NCBI GenBank assembly: GCA_031291415.1
Contig: JARLJB010000142.1
Span: 1-64,000, forward strand
Origin: Telmatospirillum sp.
GTDB taxonomy: Bacteria; Pseudomonadota; Alphaproteobacteria; Rhodospirillales; Magnetospirillaceae
Direction of reading: 5' to 3'
Length of the DNA: 64,000 bases
Of the stretch, positions 9,116 to 18,437 are shown one piece after another. Each line of letters starts with the position of its first letter. Position 1 is the stretch's first letter. The notes beneath the pieces are model-generated. The model ran no database searches and had not been told where the DNA came from. It worked only from the letters and a program-made list of their open reading frames with translations. The position numbers were made by a program, and so were the translations under genes.

Positions 9116-9211
9116 AGTGGCACCGGCCCTCCGCGCCGGTGTAGGGGAGCAGTCGAATACAAGGATTTCCGCCGCTTTGCGGCGAACACCGGCACGGTGG
9201 CCGGTGCCACT
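9116..9211. repeat. 96-bp cruciform element, dispersed repeat family A, copy 1
   Basis: The outer arms AGTGGCACCGGC (9116-9127) and GCCGGTGCCACT (9200-9211) are perfect. The inner arms GCCGGTGT and ACACCGGC enclose a third hairpin, GCCGC-ttt-GCGGC. A second copy with the same arm sequences lies at 29065-29153. The rest of 9023-9437 shows no gene. Confidence 0.8.
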
Positions 9212-9437
9212 TTCGATTTAATTCTAAGGCCTCGGATGCCCGCCCCACTCGTCAAATGTTAAAGTCCAACCGCCAGAGGTCGCGTCACGCTCTCGGTTGC
9301 GGCCCCGCGCACGACCATGACGCCGGTCCATCTTGTCTTTCCTGTTGCGCCGCACCACCTGACCCAGATGGACGCCGCCGCTGGACCGGCTGACCGGGCT
9401 GGCGTACAATCATGATGCGCAAGACAAGGAGCTCGCC

Positions 9438-9782
9438 ATGGAAAACATCGGCGACGCGAGGACGGGACCTGAAACGCGGACCACCCCTCCGACCAGCGCT
9501 GTCCCGCCTTTGCTGGACATTACTCATCGACGCAACCGCCTTGCCGGCCTTTGGGCGGCAGAGCTTCTGGGACTGATTGGCTACGCCGCTCAGGACTATG
9601 CCCGTTCGGTGATGCACCCTGGGCACAGTCAGGAGCAGCCACATGGCGACGACCAGGACAAAGTCGTCGGCAAGCTGGCAGAAGATCTTGCTGGCCAAGT
9701 CAGCGAAAGCGAGATCCGCCAGAAGATGACCTATTTTTTGCAGGAAGCCTGGCGGCAAGCCAAAGGCGGCAAAAACAATTGA
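9438..9782 (+). CDS. DUF1476 family protein (F1-ATPase zeta-subunit-like)
   Basis: A 114-aa protein. From residue 26 on it matches the DUF1476 family: ITHRRNRLAGLWAAELLGL, then an acidic linker and SESEIRQKMTYFLQEA. In Paracoccus the zeta subunit of this family inhibits F1-ATPase through its N-terminal helix. Here the usual N-terminus (a F-x-x-R-E-x-x-F-E-x-x-F-type segment) is replaced by an unrelated Thr/Pro-rich stretch, so inhibitory activity is doubtful. AAGGAG lies upstream of the ATG. It may be a divergent paralog of the canonical copy. Confidence 0.75.
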   Translation: MENIGDARTGPETRTTPPTSAVPPLLDITHRRNRLAGLWAAELLGLIGYAAQDYARSVMHPGHSQEQPHGDDQDKVVGKLAEDLAGQVSESEIRQKMTYFLQEAWRQAKGGKNN

Positions 9783-9866
9783 CCCAGCCGGCGTGTTTGA
9801 CACATGCCGCGGGTCAGCGCCCCTTCCCCACCGCTCGCCACCGAGCGGCAGGGAAGCTCTGGGATG

Positions 9867-12263
9867 CTAAGCCCGCAAGACGCCGCCGGTAGCCTTGCCG
9901 ACGGCGGCCACCACTTTATTGGCGATCGCCTCGATTTCCGCATCGGTCGGCGTCCGCTCGGTCGGCTGCAACGTTACCTGGATGGCCAAGCTCTTCTTGT
10001 CGTCCCCGACATGCGGCCCTTCGTAGAGATCGAACAGCAAGACATCGCTGATCAAGGTCTTGTCAGCGCCCTTGGCGGCGCGCAACACCGCTTCGGCACT
10101 GACCGTCCGATCGACGATGAAGGCGAAATCCCGCTCAATGGCATGGAAAGGCGACGCCTTGAGGAGCGGCTTGGCTTTGGTCGCGCGGACCTTGGGCAAG
10201 GGAACCGCATCAAGGAATAGTTCGAAGGCGACCACCACCCCTTTGATGCCGAGCGTTGCCAGAACGCGAGGATGAATCTCGCCGAATGCCGCGATCACCT
10301 TGGGGCCAAGTTTGAGACTGCCCGACCGCCCGGGATGATACCAGGCAGGAGCTTCCGCGACGACCTGCAGGCCATCGGCCGGACCACCAGCGGCGGCAAT
10401 TGCACCCACCGCATCGGCCTTGGCGTCGAATGCATCGACCGGACGGGCCTGCTCGGCCCAATGACGCCCAATTGCCCGGCCGGTTCGCAGGCCTCCCGCG
10501 ACCAGCCGCTGTTCTCCGGGCTGATCGCCGTTGAATTCCGGCCCCACCTCGAACAAGGCCAGGTCCTTGAATCCCCGATCGGCGTTACGGCCGGCCGCCA
10601 ACACCAGATTGGCCAACACCGACGGACGCAAGGCGTCGAGATCGGCCGAGATTGGATTGGCGAGCTTGAGCTCGGCTTTGCCACCGCCGAAAAGCTCCGC
10701 CACCGCCGACGGCAGGAACGACCAGGTGACGGTTTCAACCAAACCGCGCGCCGCCAGACCGCGGCGCACCCAGTTGGTTTGCCGTTGTTGTTGCGTGAGC
10801 ACCGGCCGCACCACCGCCGGACGCGGCATCGAGAGCGCCGGAATATGTCCGTAGCCATGAATACGGATCACTTCCTCGACCAGGTCATGCTCGCCGGTCA
10901 AATCAGCCCGCCAGGACGGTGGAACGACGGCGTAGGAGTCACCTGCCTTGGTCACCCGGCAACCGAGCGCCTCAAGAGTGGCGACCATTTCGGCTTCCTC
11001 CACCGTGACGCCCCCGAGAAGCGCCACGCGATGCGGACGGAAAACGATACTCCGGTCATCGACAGGCAATTGCCCGACCACCACCGGTTCCGACGCCTCG
11101 CCGCCACAGACTTCGATGATCATGCGGGTGGCCAATTCCATACCGGAGATCACGAAGGCCGGATCGACACCACGTTCGAAACGATAGCGGGCGTCCGAGT
11201 CGATAGCCAGCTTGCGGCCGGTCGCCGCCGTCCGCATCGGATCGAACAGGGCGGTTTCCAGAAATACATCGGTGGTTTGCGCAGTGACGCCGGTCGGCTC
11301 TCCGCCGATGACGCCACCCAGAGACTGGACCCCGGCGCTATCGGCGAGCACCGTCATCTGGTCGTCCAGCGTATAGGTTTTGCCGTTGAGCGCCGCCAGG
11401 GTTTCGCCCGGCCGGGCCAACCGGGCTTCGATATTGCCCGACAGCTTGGCGATATCGAAGACATGCAACGGCCGGTTAAGATCGATGGTGAAATAATTGG
11501 TGATATCGACCAGCGCGGAGATCGGCCGCAGGCCGACGGCCGTCAGCCAGTTCTTCAGCCAGACGGGACTTTCACCGTTCTGCACGCCGCGAATGGTCCG
11601 TCCGGCAAACAGTGGGCAAGCCGCAGCCGCCGACGGAGGGAAGGACAGGCTGACGCCGACAGGACTCGGGAATCCGCTTTTCACCGGCTCGACAGTCAAT
11701 GCCTTCAGTTTCCCGACGCCGACCGCCGCCAGATCGCGGGCGATCCCGCGTACGCCCAGGCAATCGGCGCGATTCGGCGTGATCGCCACGTCGATGACGG
11801 GATCGAAGGAAAGAACCTTGGTCAAGGGTTCACCGACCGGCGTGTCGGCCGGCAATTCGATAATGCCGGAATGATCCTCGCCCAGCATCAGCTCGCGCCA
11901 GGAACACATCATCGCCTGCGACTCGACGCCGCGCACGTTACCTTTTTTCAAAGCCTCGCCGGTGGCAGGGACCACCACGCCGGGCGTCGCCACCACGACC
12001 TTGAGACCAGCCCGCGCGTTCGGGGCGCCACAAACCACCTGAAGCGTTTCCCGTCCGATCGAGACCTTGCACAATTGCAACCGGTCGGCATTGGGATGTT
12101 TTCCGGCTTCCAGCACATGACCGGTGACGAATCCGGACAGGCGGGCGGCGGGATCCTCCAGCGACTCGACCTCGAGACCAAGCATGGTCAACCGCTCGGA
12201 AATGCTTTCGACGCTGGCGGTCGTATCGAGGTGGCGTTTCAGCCAAGACAGGGTGAATTTCAT
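9867..12263 (-). CDS. pheT: phenylalanyl-tRNA synthetase beta subunit
   Basis: A 798-aa protein starting [12 protein letters not shown]. In order: B1 and tRNA-binding OB domain ([17 protein letters not shown], about residues 50-70), B3/B4 editing domain, B5 domain, a catalytic-like core, and the C-terminal ferredoxin-fold anticodon-binding domain ([22 protein letters not shown] to the end). It pairs with PheS as an alpha2-beta2 enzyme charging tRNA-Phe. Its start overlaps the pheS stop (ATGA), so the genes are translationally coupled. Confidence 0.98.
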   Translation of the reverse strand: MKFTLSWLKRHLDTTASVESISERLTMLGLEVESLEDPAARLSGFVTGHVLEAGKHPNADRLQLCKVSIGRETLQVVCGAPNARAGLKVVVATPGVVVPATGEALKKGNVRGVESQAMMCSWRELMLGEDHSGIIELPADTPVGEPLTKVLSFDPVIDVAITPNRADCLGVRGIARDLAAVGVGKLKALTVEPVKSGFPSPVGVSLSFPPSAAAACPLFAGRTIRGVQNGESPVWLKNWLTAVGLRPISALVDITNYFTIDLNRPLHVFDIAKLSGNIEARLARPGETLAALNGKTYTLDDQMTVLADSAGVQSLGGVIGGEPTGVTAQTTDVFLETALFDPMRTAATGRKLAIDSDARYRFERGVDPAFVISGMELATRMIIEVCGGEASEPVVVGQLPVDDRSIVFRPHRVALLGGVTVEEAEMVATLEALGCRVTKAGDSYAVVPPSWRADLTGEHDLVEEVIRIHGYGHIPALSMPRPAVVRPVLTQQQRQTNWVRRGLAARGLVETVTWSFLPSAVAELFGGGKAELKLANPISADLDALRPSVLANLVLAAGRNADRGFKDLALFEVGPEFNGDQPGEQRLVAGGLRTGRAIGRHWAEQARPVDAFDAKADAVGAIAAAGGPADGLQVVAEAPAWYHPGRSGSLKLGPKVIAAFGEIHPRVLATLGIKGVVVAFELFLDAVPLPKVRATKAKPLLKASPFHAIERDFAFIVDRTVSAEAVLRAAKGADKTLISDVLLFDLYEGPHVGDDKKSLAIQVTLQPTERTPTDAEIEAIANKVVAAVGKATGGVLRA

Positions 12264-13357
12264 CGGGCGAGTCCTCCGGAAAGCGTCGGCACGTCAAGCG
12301 GCACGAAACCGTAGTGCTTGAGCCAGCGCAGATCCGAATCGAAAAAGGTGCGCAGGTCGGGAATGCCGTATTTCAGCATGGCGATCCGTTCGATCCCCAT
12401 ACCGAAGGCGAAGCCCTGATACTCGTCGGGGTCAATCCCGCAAGCCTTCAGGACATTGGGATGCACCATGCCGCATCCCAGGATTTCCAGCCAATCGGCG
12501 CCAGCGCCGATCTTCAGTTCACCGTCCGCCCGCGAACAGCCGATATCGACCTCAGCCGACGGCTCGGTGAACGGAAAGAATGACGGTCGAAACCGGACCG
12601 GCACGTCGTCGACCTCGAAGTAGGTCTTCACGAATTCGATCAGGCAGCCCTTCAGATGGCTCATGTTGGTGGTCTTGTCGATGACCAGCCCCTCGACCTG
12701 ATGAAACATCGGCGTATGGGTCATGTCGGAGTCGCAGCGATAGGTGCGCCCGGGAGCGATCACTCGAATCGGCGGCTTTTGCGTCAACATGGTCCGCACC
12801 TGCACCGGCGAGGTGTGGGTCCGCAGGAGATTGCGTGTCCCATCGGCTTTTTGCGGCAGGAAGAACGTGTCGTGCATCAGTCGCGCCGGATGTTCCGGCG
12901 GAAAGTTGAGGGCGGTGAAATTATGAAAGTCGTCTTCGATATCCGGTCCCTCGGCGACGGCGAAGCCCATCTGGCCGAAAATCGCCACCACTTCGTCGAT
13001 GGTCTGGCTGACCGGATGGATGCGCCCTTGCGATTCGGGACGTACCGGCAAGGTGACGTCGATCCGCTCGCGGGCCAACCGCTCGTCAAGCGCCGCCTCT
13101 TCCAGTTCGGCCTTGCGCAGCTCGATCGCCTCGGACACCGCCATCTTGGCCGTGTTGAGCCGGGCTCCGGCCTCCTTGCGGCTATCGGGAGAAACGCTGC
13201 CCAACTGCCCCATGAGCGCCGAGATGCTGCCCTTCTTGCCAAGAGTGGCGACGCGGATGCGGTCGAGCTCGTCAAGGCCTGCCGCTTTCGACACCGCCTG
13301 CAGCGACTGGGCCACCAGAGGCTCGACGTCCTTCAGGATCTCTTCCAAATTGGCCAT
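12260..13357 (-). CDS. pheS: phenylalanyl-tRNA synthetase alpha subunit
   Basis: A 365-aa protein from [17 protein letters not shown] four codons upstream is possible, but GGA is better spaced for the ATG. It has an N-terminal coiled-coil arm, then class II aminoacyl-tRNA synthetase motifs: [24 protein letters not shown], and motif 3 with [18 protein letters not shown]. It catalyses Phe-tRNA formation with PheT. It lies 100 bp downstream of rplT, behind a hairpin and T-run. Confidence 0.98.
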   Translation of the reverse strand: MANLEEILKDVEPLVAQSLQAVSKAAGLDELDRIRVATLGKKGSISALMGQLGSVSPDSRKEAGARLNTAKMAVSEAIELRKAELEEAALDERLARERIDVTLPVRPESQGRIHPVSQTIDEVVAIFGQMGFAVAEGPDIEDDFHNFTALNFPPEHPARLMHDTFFLPQKADGTRNLLRTHTSPVQVRTMLTQKPPIRVIAPGRTYRCDSDMTHTPMFHQVEGLVIDKTTNMSHLKGCLIEFVKTYFEVDDVPVRFRPSFFPFTEPSAEVDIGCSRADGELKIGAGADWLEILGCGMVHPNVLKACGIDPDEYQGFAFGMGIERIAMLKYGIPDLRTFFDSDLRWLKHYGFVPLDVPTLSGGLAR

Positions 13358-13385
13358 CGTTGATTCCAACTTTCAGACAAGCAAA

Positions 13386-13413
13386 AAGGGGCCGTCCGCA
13401 GACGACCCCCCTT
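13386..13413 (-). terminator. terminator or attenuator between rplT and pheS
   Basis: On the minus strand a hairpin (a run of GGGG with GTC, loop TGCG, then GACGGCCCC) is followed directly by TTTTTG. It sits after the rplT stop and about 30 bp before pheS, where enteric bacteria have the pheST attenuator. I found no Phe-rich leader peptide here, so a plain or partial terminator is more likely. Confidence 0.6.
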
Positions 13414-13457
13414 AATCGATATCCTGCCGGTCCTAAGACGGTTCGGCGGGAACGGCC

Positions 13458-13820
13458 TCACGCCGCCTTGAGGGCCTGCGTGGCCTGTTCGACCAGCGAC
13501 TTAAAGACGGCCGGCTCGCGAATCGCGATATCGGACAGGACCTTACGGTCGAGTTCGATCCCGGCCCGCTTCAGGCCGCTCATGAAACGGCTGTAGGTCA
13601 GGCCGTTCTGACGGGCGCCGGCGTTGATACGCTGGATCCACAAAGCACGGAAGTTCCGCTTCCTGACCCGACGGTCGCGATAGGCATAACGAAGCGCCTT
13701 TTCGACCTTTTCGATCGCAATGCGGAAATTGGTGCTGGAACGGCCACGATAGCCCTTGGCCAACTTGATAATTTTGCGGTGACGGGCGTGCGTCGTGACG
13801 CCCCGTTTAACGCGCGCCAT
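13458..13820 (-). CDS. rplT: 50S ribosomal protein L20
   Basis: A 120-aa protein, the standard length: [19 protein letters not shown], then [17 protein letters not shown] and the [20 protein letters not shown] signature. It binds 23S rRNA early in large-subunit assembly and in many bacteria represses the infC-rpmI-rplT mRNA. It lies 4 bp after rpmI, as usual. infC, the normal neighbour on the other side, is displaced by almost 4 kb. Confidence 0.98.
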   Translation of the reverse strand: MARVKRGVTTHARHRKIIKLAKGYRGRSSTNFRIAIEKVEKALRYAYRDRRVRKRNFRALWIQRINAGARQNGLTYSRFMSGLKRAGIELDRKVLSDIAIREPAVFKSLVEQATQALKAA

Positions 13821-13823
13821 GGT

Positions 13824-14027
13824 TTAAGCTCCGTAAGGCAGGTAGAAACGTTTGACGTTCGGGGTATCCACCTCGGCGATGATGAAAGTGCCACGATTCT
13901 GGCGCTTCATCTTCGATGTCTTGGCGGACAAGCAGTGGCGCTTGAACGGCACGTTCGCCCGGACCTTGCCGGTACCTGTGAGCCGAAACCGCTTTTTGGC
14001 GGAGCTCTTCGTCTTCATTTTGGGCAT
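13824..14027 (-). CDS. rpmI: 50S ribosomal protein L35
   Basis: A 67-aa basic protein from MPKMKTKSSAKKRFRLTGTG, the family start. An open 17-codon extension upstream is not family-like. It has the usual KRHCLSAKTSKMKRQNRG middle. In most bacteria infC lies directly upstream; here the next gene is an AraC-type regulator, and infC lies beyond a chemoreceptor gene. Confidence 0.97.
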   Translation of the reverse strand: MPKMKTKSSAKKRFRLTGTGKVRANVPFKRHCLSAKTSKMKRQNRGTFIIAEVDTPNVKRFYLPYGA

Positions 14028-14198
14028 TTTCGCTTCCTTATAGCAGAAAATGTGAGCGATTCGTGGATGGCGGGGCATGCCCTATCGATAGCCTCGACCA
14101 TCCGATGGAAGGGCAGGTTATAATCTGGCGACTAGCCGATTGCAAGGGTCGGCGCGTCAAAATCCCATCGGACAAAGGCGCTCCCCGGGTTCGGCACA

Positions 14199-15152
14199 CT
14201 ATGCCGTAACGCGATAGAGTCTTGGCGTCATGCCGAACCGGCGGCGAAAGCACCGAATGAAATGACTGGGGCTGGAAAAACCGGTCAGAAAGCCGATTTC
14301 GGCAACACTCATCGTGTCACGATGCCGGTCGGCGAGATAGTCCCGGGCCCTGTCCAGCCGCACCCCCATCAGCTCCGCGCTGAAGCTGCTGCCCGCCTCG
14401 GCGAATAATATATGGACAGATCGTTTCGAAATCCCCAGCCCGATCGCCAGCGCCTCGGGAGTACAGCCCGGATCCTGCAAATGATGCCGGAGAAACAACC
14501 GCGCCCGATGCAAGGTCGCCTGCCGGTGGGGGCGAACCAGAGAATCCCGGGTGCGGCCGCAGGCCAGGGCGGTCAATACGGCCAACTGTTCGGCCACCGC
14601 TTCGGGAGGCACGACAAGATCGGCCAAGGACTCTCGCGTCAGGGCTCCCATGAAGGCTCGTAGCGCCGCGCCCCACCCCTCTGATTGGGAAAAGAGGCGG
14701 ATACCGAGGTGGTCCATCGGATCCAGCGAGTCTCCCATCCAGCCACCGGGCATGATGACGATGGAGATTTCGCAGCCATTGTCGGATTTGACGCAGAACT
14801 CACCGCCGCTGGCGACCAAAAGACATTGCCCTTGATGGACGCTGATTTGGTCGACCTCGGTCGTTATTTCAAATGTTCCGTCGCGCACAAAAACCAACCC
14901 AAACCGAACCGGACGATCCTTCGACCGCAGGCTCGGATCGCACTTTATGTCAAACCAATTCGCATACGAATAGCTTAGCTCGACGGAACCAAGTCTGTAT
15001 TGCTCGGCCCATGCTTTGAATGGCGTAGAATTAAAATTCCGACCGCGTGCTTCAATTGGAAATACAACTTCTGAAAATATTTTCAGGTACGATAAAGATG
15101 ATTTTTCCGGAACCGCATCATCTATCGAAAACCGTCGATACGGATTCGACAT
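14199..15152 (-). CDS. AraC-family transcriptional regulator
   Basis: About 317 aa from the ATG at 15152, with AAAGAG upstream; a GTG at 15176 is the alternative. The N-terminal two thirds form a cupin-like ligand-binding domain of the AraC-binding-2 type (FGLVFVRDGTFEITT, VHQGQCLLVASGGEF). The C-terminus holds the two helix-turn-helix units (PEALAIGLGISKRSVHILF and SVAEIGFLTGFSSPSHFIRCFRRRFG) ending in PRLYR. The effector is unknown. It is divergent from the chemoreceptor gene at 15400 and is a natural candidate to regulate it (inference). The pair interrupts the infC-rpmI linkage. Confidence 0.92.
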   Translation of the reverse strand: MSNPYRRFSIDDAVPEKSSLSYLKIFSEVVFPIEARGRNFNSTPFKAWAEQYRLGSVELSYSYANWFDIKCDPSLRSKDRPVRFGLVFVRDGTFEITTEVDQISVHQGQCLLVASGGEFCVKSDNGCEISIVIMPGGWMGDSLDPMDHLGIRLFSQSEGWGAALRAFMGALTRESLADLVVPPEAVAEQLAVLTALACGRTRDSLVRPHRQATLHRARLFLRHHLQDPGCTPEALAIGLGISKRSVHILFAEAGSSFSAELMGVRLDRARDYLADRHRDTMSVAEIGFLTGFSSPSHFIRCFRRRFGMTPRLYRVTA

Positions 15153-15399
15153 GTTATCACTCTTTCGGTTAGACACTTGTTTCCCAACAAATCTACTGAT
15201 GGCGCAAAAAAGATAGCACAGCAGCGCATACCCGCGGATTTAGTAGACCAACGTCATAACCGGATCGCTATAATTCATAGCTTTCTCTTCAGCGGTCTGT
15301 GCTGGAGCGGGCGTGCTTATTTTGCAAGGGAGCGCCGTCCAACAAGCGACGATGGAAGACGCACCACAAGAGAAAGAAACAGGGGCACACGGAGGTATT

Positions 15400-17598
15400 A
15401 TGACTCGCTTTTCCTTTTCATCGATCCGTTCGATACAACTAAAAATTGCCTCTATTTCAGGATTGTGCTTGGCATCTACGATAGTCATTCTTGTCGGATA
15501 TAGCTTATTCACGGCGCAATCCACGCATCATTACGTCACGCAGGAAACCACGCAACTCGCTGACGATCTCAACAAAAAGGCACTGTTGAACAGAGCGACG
15601 ACCGTCGCCGCCACCATCAAGGGGCAGCTTGACGTCGGATTCGATGCGGCACGCACGATGGCACACACCTTCGCGGTGCTGGCCGATGACAACAGCGGCG
15701 GCACGCCCGTTACCATCCGGCGGGCCCAGTTCAATGTGGTGCTGCGCAACGTTCTGGAAGAGAACAAGAACTTCAATGGCACCTATTCCGCCTGGGAACC
15801 GGACAGCCTGGATGGCAATGACAAAGCTTTTAAAAGTCACCATCAATATATGGGGTCCGATGACACCGGCCGCTTCCTGCCCTATTGGACGCGAACCGCC
15901 GACGGAACGGTGGCGCTGCAGCCACTGGTCGAATATGACAGTCAGGACAGGCATCCAAACGGGTTGGTCAAGGGCGCTTGGTATATCAATCCCCGCACCA
16001 CCCGCAAGGAAAACATCCTTGGTCCGCTGCCCTATATCGTTCAGGGCAAGTCGGTGTTCCTGGCAACCATGTCGGCGCCCATCGTCATCGACGGCAAGTT
16101 CCGCGGCGTCGCCGGCGCCGACTACAATTTGGATTTCGTGCAGAAATTGGCGGAGCAGGTCAATGCCGCGGTCTTCGGCGGCACGGGCAAGGTCGCCATC
16201 ATCAGCGATACCGGCTTGATCGTGGCCGACAGCGCGAACGCCAGCCTCATCGGCAAGAAGGCGGTGGAGGCGGATGCGCGTTGGACCGACATCCTGACTG
16301 TCACAGAGGGCGGCAAACCGACAATCCAGGACGATCCGAAATCTCCGAATATCGACACCTATGCGCCGATCAACATCGGCATGACCACCACTCCCTGGTC
16401 GGTCATCATTTCAGTTCCGCGCGACGTGGTTTTAGCCCCGGTCCAGAAGCTGGGAACGGCTTTGAGCGCGCAGGCGACGTCGAGCACGCTTTGGCAGATC
16501 GTCGCCGGTCTGGTGGTAGCCGTCGGCGCCATATTCCTCATCATCGTTGCCGCCCGCGGCGTGGCTCGCCCCATTCGCCGGTGCGCTGATTTCGCCGACG
16601 GCATCGCCAACGAGGACTTCAACCAATCGCTGGAGATCGAACAGGCCGATGAAGTCGGCATCCTGGCGACGGCCTTGCGCAAGATGCAAACCGATTTGAA
16701 GCGCGCCATCGCCCAGCGCGCCGAGGATCAGGCGAAGGCCGAGGCCGACCGGCGAGCCGCGATGCACGCCATGGCCGAGACATTCGAGTCTTCGGTCGGC
16801 GTCGTGGTCAACAGCGTCACCTCGTCCGCGACGCAGTTGCAATCGACCGCCCAGTCGATGTCGGCCAATGCCGAACAAACCAATCGACAGGCGACCAACG
16901 TCGCCACGGCCGCCGAGGAAACGACGTCGAGCGTCCAGACCGTGGCGAGCGCCGCTGAGGAACTGTCGTCGTCCATCCGGGAAATCGGACGCCAGGTTGA
17001 ACAATCCAGCCGCGTTTCGCAGACCGCCTCGGAAGAGGCCAGCCGCACCAACCAGACGGTTCAGGGTCTGGCGGAAAGCTCCGCCAGAATTGGCGAAGTG
17101 GTTAAGCTGATCAACGATATCGCCAGTCAGACCAACCTGCTGGCCCTGAACGCCACGATCGAAGCGGCGCGCGCCGGCGACGCCGGAAAAGGTTTCGCCG
17201 TCGTGGCCGGCGAAGTCAAAGGGCTGGCGAACCAGACCGCGAAGGCCACCGAGGAAATCGGCGCCCAGATCGGGGCTGTTCAGGCGGCGACCCATGACGC
17301 GGTCCAGGCGATTGGCGGCATCGTCAACCGGATCGAGGAGATCAACCAGATCGCCGCGACCATTGCCTCGGCAGTGGAGGAGCAATCGGCCGCCACTCAG
17401 GAAATTGCCCGGAACGTCCAACAGGCCGCGCAAGGCACGCAGGAAGTTTCGGTCAATATCGATGGCGTGACACGGGCGTCGGCGGAAACCGGTTCGTCGG
17501 CCAACCAGGTGCTGTCGTCGGCCCAGACCCTATCGAAGGAGGCAAGCGACCTTCGCGACGTGGTCGGCAAATTCTTGCAAAACGTCCGGGCGGCATAG
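15400..17598 (+). CDS. methyl-accepting chemotaxis protein with Cache sensor
   Basis: 732 aa from [11 protein letters not shown], chosen for GGAGG 4 bp upstream. TM1 is at about residues 17-40. A periplasmic dCache-type domain ([29 protein letters not shown]) runs to about 360. TM2 is at [22 protein letters not shown], followed by HAMP ([18 protein letters not shown]) and a signalling domain whose hairpin tip is [21 protein letters not shown]. It senses a small extracellular ligand and signals through CheA/CheW. No C-terminal CheR-tethering pentapeptide is present. The TAG stop is the first triplet of a dispersed palindromic element. Confidence 0.95.
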   Translation: MTRFSFSSIRSIQLKIASISGLCLASTIVILVGYSLFTAQSTHHYVTQETTQLADDLNKKALLNRATTVAATIKGQLDVGFDAARTMAHTFAVLADDNSGGTPVTIRRAQFNVVLRNVLEENKNFNGTYSAWEPDSLDGNDKAFKSHHQYMGSDDTGRFLPYWTRTADGTVALQPLVEYDSQDRHPNGLVKGAWYINPRTTRKENILGPLPYIVQGKSVFLATMSAPIVIDGKFRGVAGADYNLDFVQKLAEQVNAAVFGGTGKVAIISDTGLIVADSANASLIGKKAVEADARWTDILTVTEGGKPTIQDDPKSPNIDTYAPINIGMTTTPWSVIISVPRDVVLAPVQKLGTALSAQATSSTLWQIVAGLVVAVGAIFLIIVAARGVARPIRRCADFADGIANEDFNQSLEIEQADEVGILATALRKMQTDLKRAIAQRAEDQAKAEADRRAAMHAMAETFESSVGVVVNSVTSSATQLQSTAQSMSANAEQTNRQATNVATAAEETTSSVQTVASAAEELSSSIREIGRQVEQSSRVSQTASEEASRTNQTVQGLAESSARIGEVVKLINDIASQTNLLALNATIEAARAGDAGKGFAVVAGEVKGLANQTAKATEEIGAQIGAVQAATHDAVQAIGGIVNRIEEINQIAATIASAVEEQSAATQEIARNVQQAAQGTQEVSVNIDGVTRASAETGSSANQVLSSAQTLSKEASDLRDVVGKFLQNVRAA

Positions 17599-17659
17599 AG
17601 CCGGATGATTTTTGACGGGATCCCAGAGCGATCCCGTCAAAAATCTGAATCCGCCTCTA
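17596..17659 (+). repeat. 64-bp stop-anchored palindromic element, family B, copy 1 (terminator)
   Basis: Starts with the chemoreceptor's own TAG: TAGAGCCGGATGATT, then TTTTTGACGGGATC, loop ccagagc, and GATCCCGTCAAAAA, ending in CTGAATCCGCCTCTA. A copy with 61 of 64 identical bases lies at 60607-60670 in the reverse orientation, anchored the same way on the stop of the CNNM gene. The stem with flanking T-runs should terminate transcription. Confidence 0.85.
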
Positions 17660-17715
17660 TCTCAATAAAGTAGAGCGACGTGCGTCAAATCTGACGGGCT
17701 CTCCTGGCGAACAAC

Positions 17716-17749
17716 AAAACACCCTCCGCATGACGCAGGAGGGTGTTTT
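17716..17749. terminator. bidirectional rho-independent terminator
   Basis: Perfect 12-bp arms AAAACACCCTCC (17716-17727) and GGAGGGTGTTTT (17738-17749), with a 10-base loop and A/T-runs on both sides. It serves converging chemoreceptor and infC transcription. Confidence 0.85.
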
Positions 17750-17775
17750 CATTTTGACCGCCGCTCAAGGCTGAC

Positions 17776-17801
17776 GAGCGCGATGCGATCGCATCGCGCT
17801 C
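17776..17801. repeat. 26-bp perfect palindrome downstream of infC
   Basis: GAGCGCGATGCGA followed directly by TCGCATCGCGCTC, with no loop, 16 bp past the infC stop. It may form part of the infC transcript end, or be a protein-binding site. Confidence 0.7.
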
Positions 17802-17817
17802 CAAAGCAAATCACGCG

Positions 17818-18354
17818 CTAACGCGGCGCCATCACCATGACCATCTGGCGACCTTCCATTTTGGGGTATTGCTCCACCTTGGCAAGGTCGTCGAGGTGTT
17901 CCCGCACACGATCGAGCACTTTCATGCCGAGATCCTGGTGCGCCATCTCACGTCCGCGGAATCGCAAGGTCACCTTGACCTTGTCGCCCTCTTCGAGAAA
18001 CTTCCGCATGGCGCGCATCTTCACGTCATAGTCGTTATCATCGATGTTTGGGCGAAGCTTGATCTCTTTGACCTCGATTACCTTCTGCTTCTTGCGCGCT
18101 TCGGCCTTCTTTTTCTGGGCTTCGTACTTGTATTTTCCGTAGTCCAGAATCTTACAGACCGGCGGCTCGGCATTAGGCGACACTTCGACGAGGTCCAAAC
18201 CGACCTCAACCGCCATATCGAGACCTTCACGGAGGGAAACGACCCCGACCATTTCCCCATCGGCGTCAACCAGCCGGATCGTACGGGAGTCGATTTCGTT
18301 GTTGATGCGCGGACCATCCTGGTCCTTCTGCGCAGGTGCGGGTGGCTTGACTAT
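17818..18354 (-). CDS. infC: translation initiation factor IF-3, ATA start codon
   Basis: 178 aa. The N-domain ([22 protein letters not shown]), the basic linker ([10 protein letters not shown]) and the C-domain ([14 protein letters not shown]) are all present. The first ATG lies inside the N-domain ([10 protein letters not shown]) and would give a truncated factor. Extending the frame upstream reaches a TAG, leaving only ATA (18352-18354) with GGGAG 8 bp upstream as a sensible start, giving a 178-aa protein of family length. Rare AUU/AUA-type starts are a known hallmark of infC and allow IF-3 to autoregulate by rejecting its own start codon. thrS lies upstream. Confidence 0.95.
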   Translation of the reverse strand: MVKPPAPAQKDQDGPRINNEIDSRTIRLVDADGEMVGVVSLREGLDMAVEVGLDLVEVSPNAEPPVCKILDYGKYKYEAQKKKAEARKKQKVIEVKEIKLRPNIDDNDYDVKMRAMRKFLEEGDKVKVTLRFRGREMAHQDLGMKVLDRVREHLDDLAKVEQYPKMEGRQMVMVMAPR

Positions 18355-18437
18355 GTAAACTCTCCCTGTCTATGCGGAAACAGAACAGGCGCGATACGCC
18401 CCATGGCCAACGCGCCCCGTTCCGGCTTTGTGCGAAA

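Noticed and set aside
10272..12314. 680-codon open frame on the plus strand opposite pheT
   Set aside because: It mirrors pheT, is His/Arg/Gly-rich and lacks any domain pattern. Long antisense frames are expected in GC-rich coding DNA.
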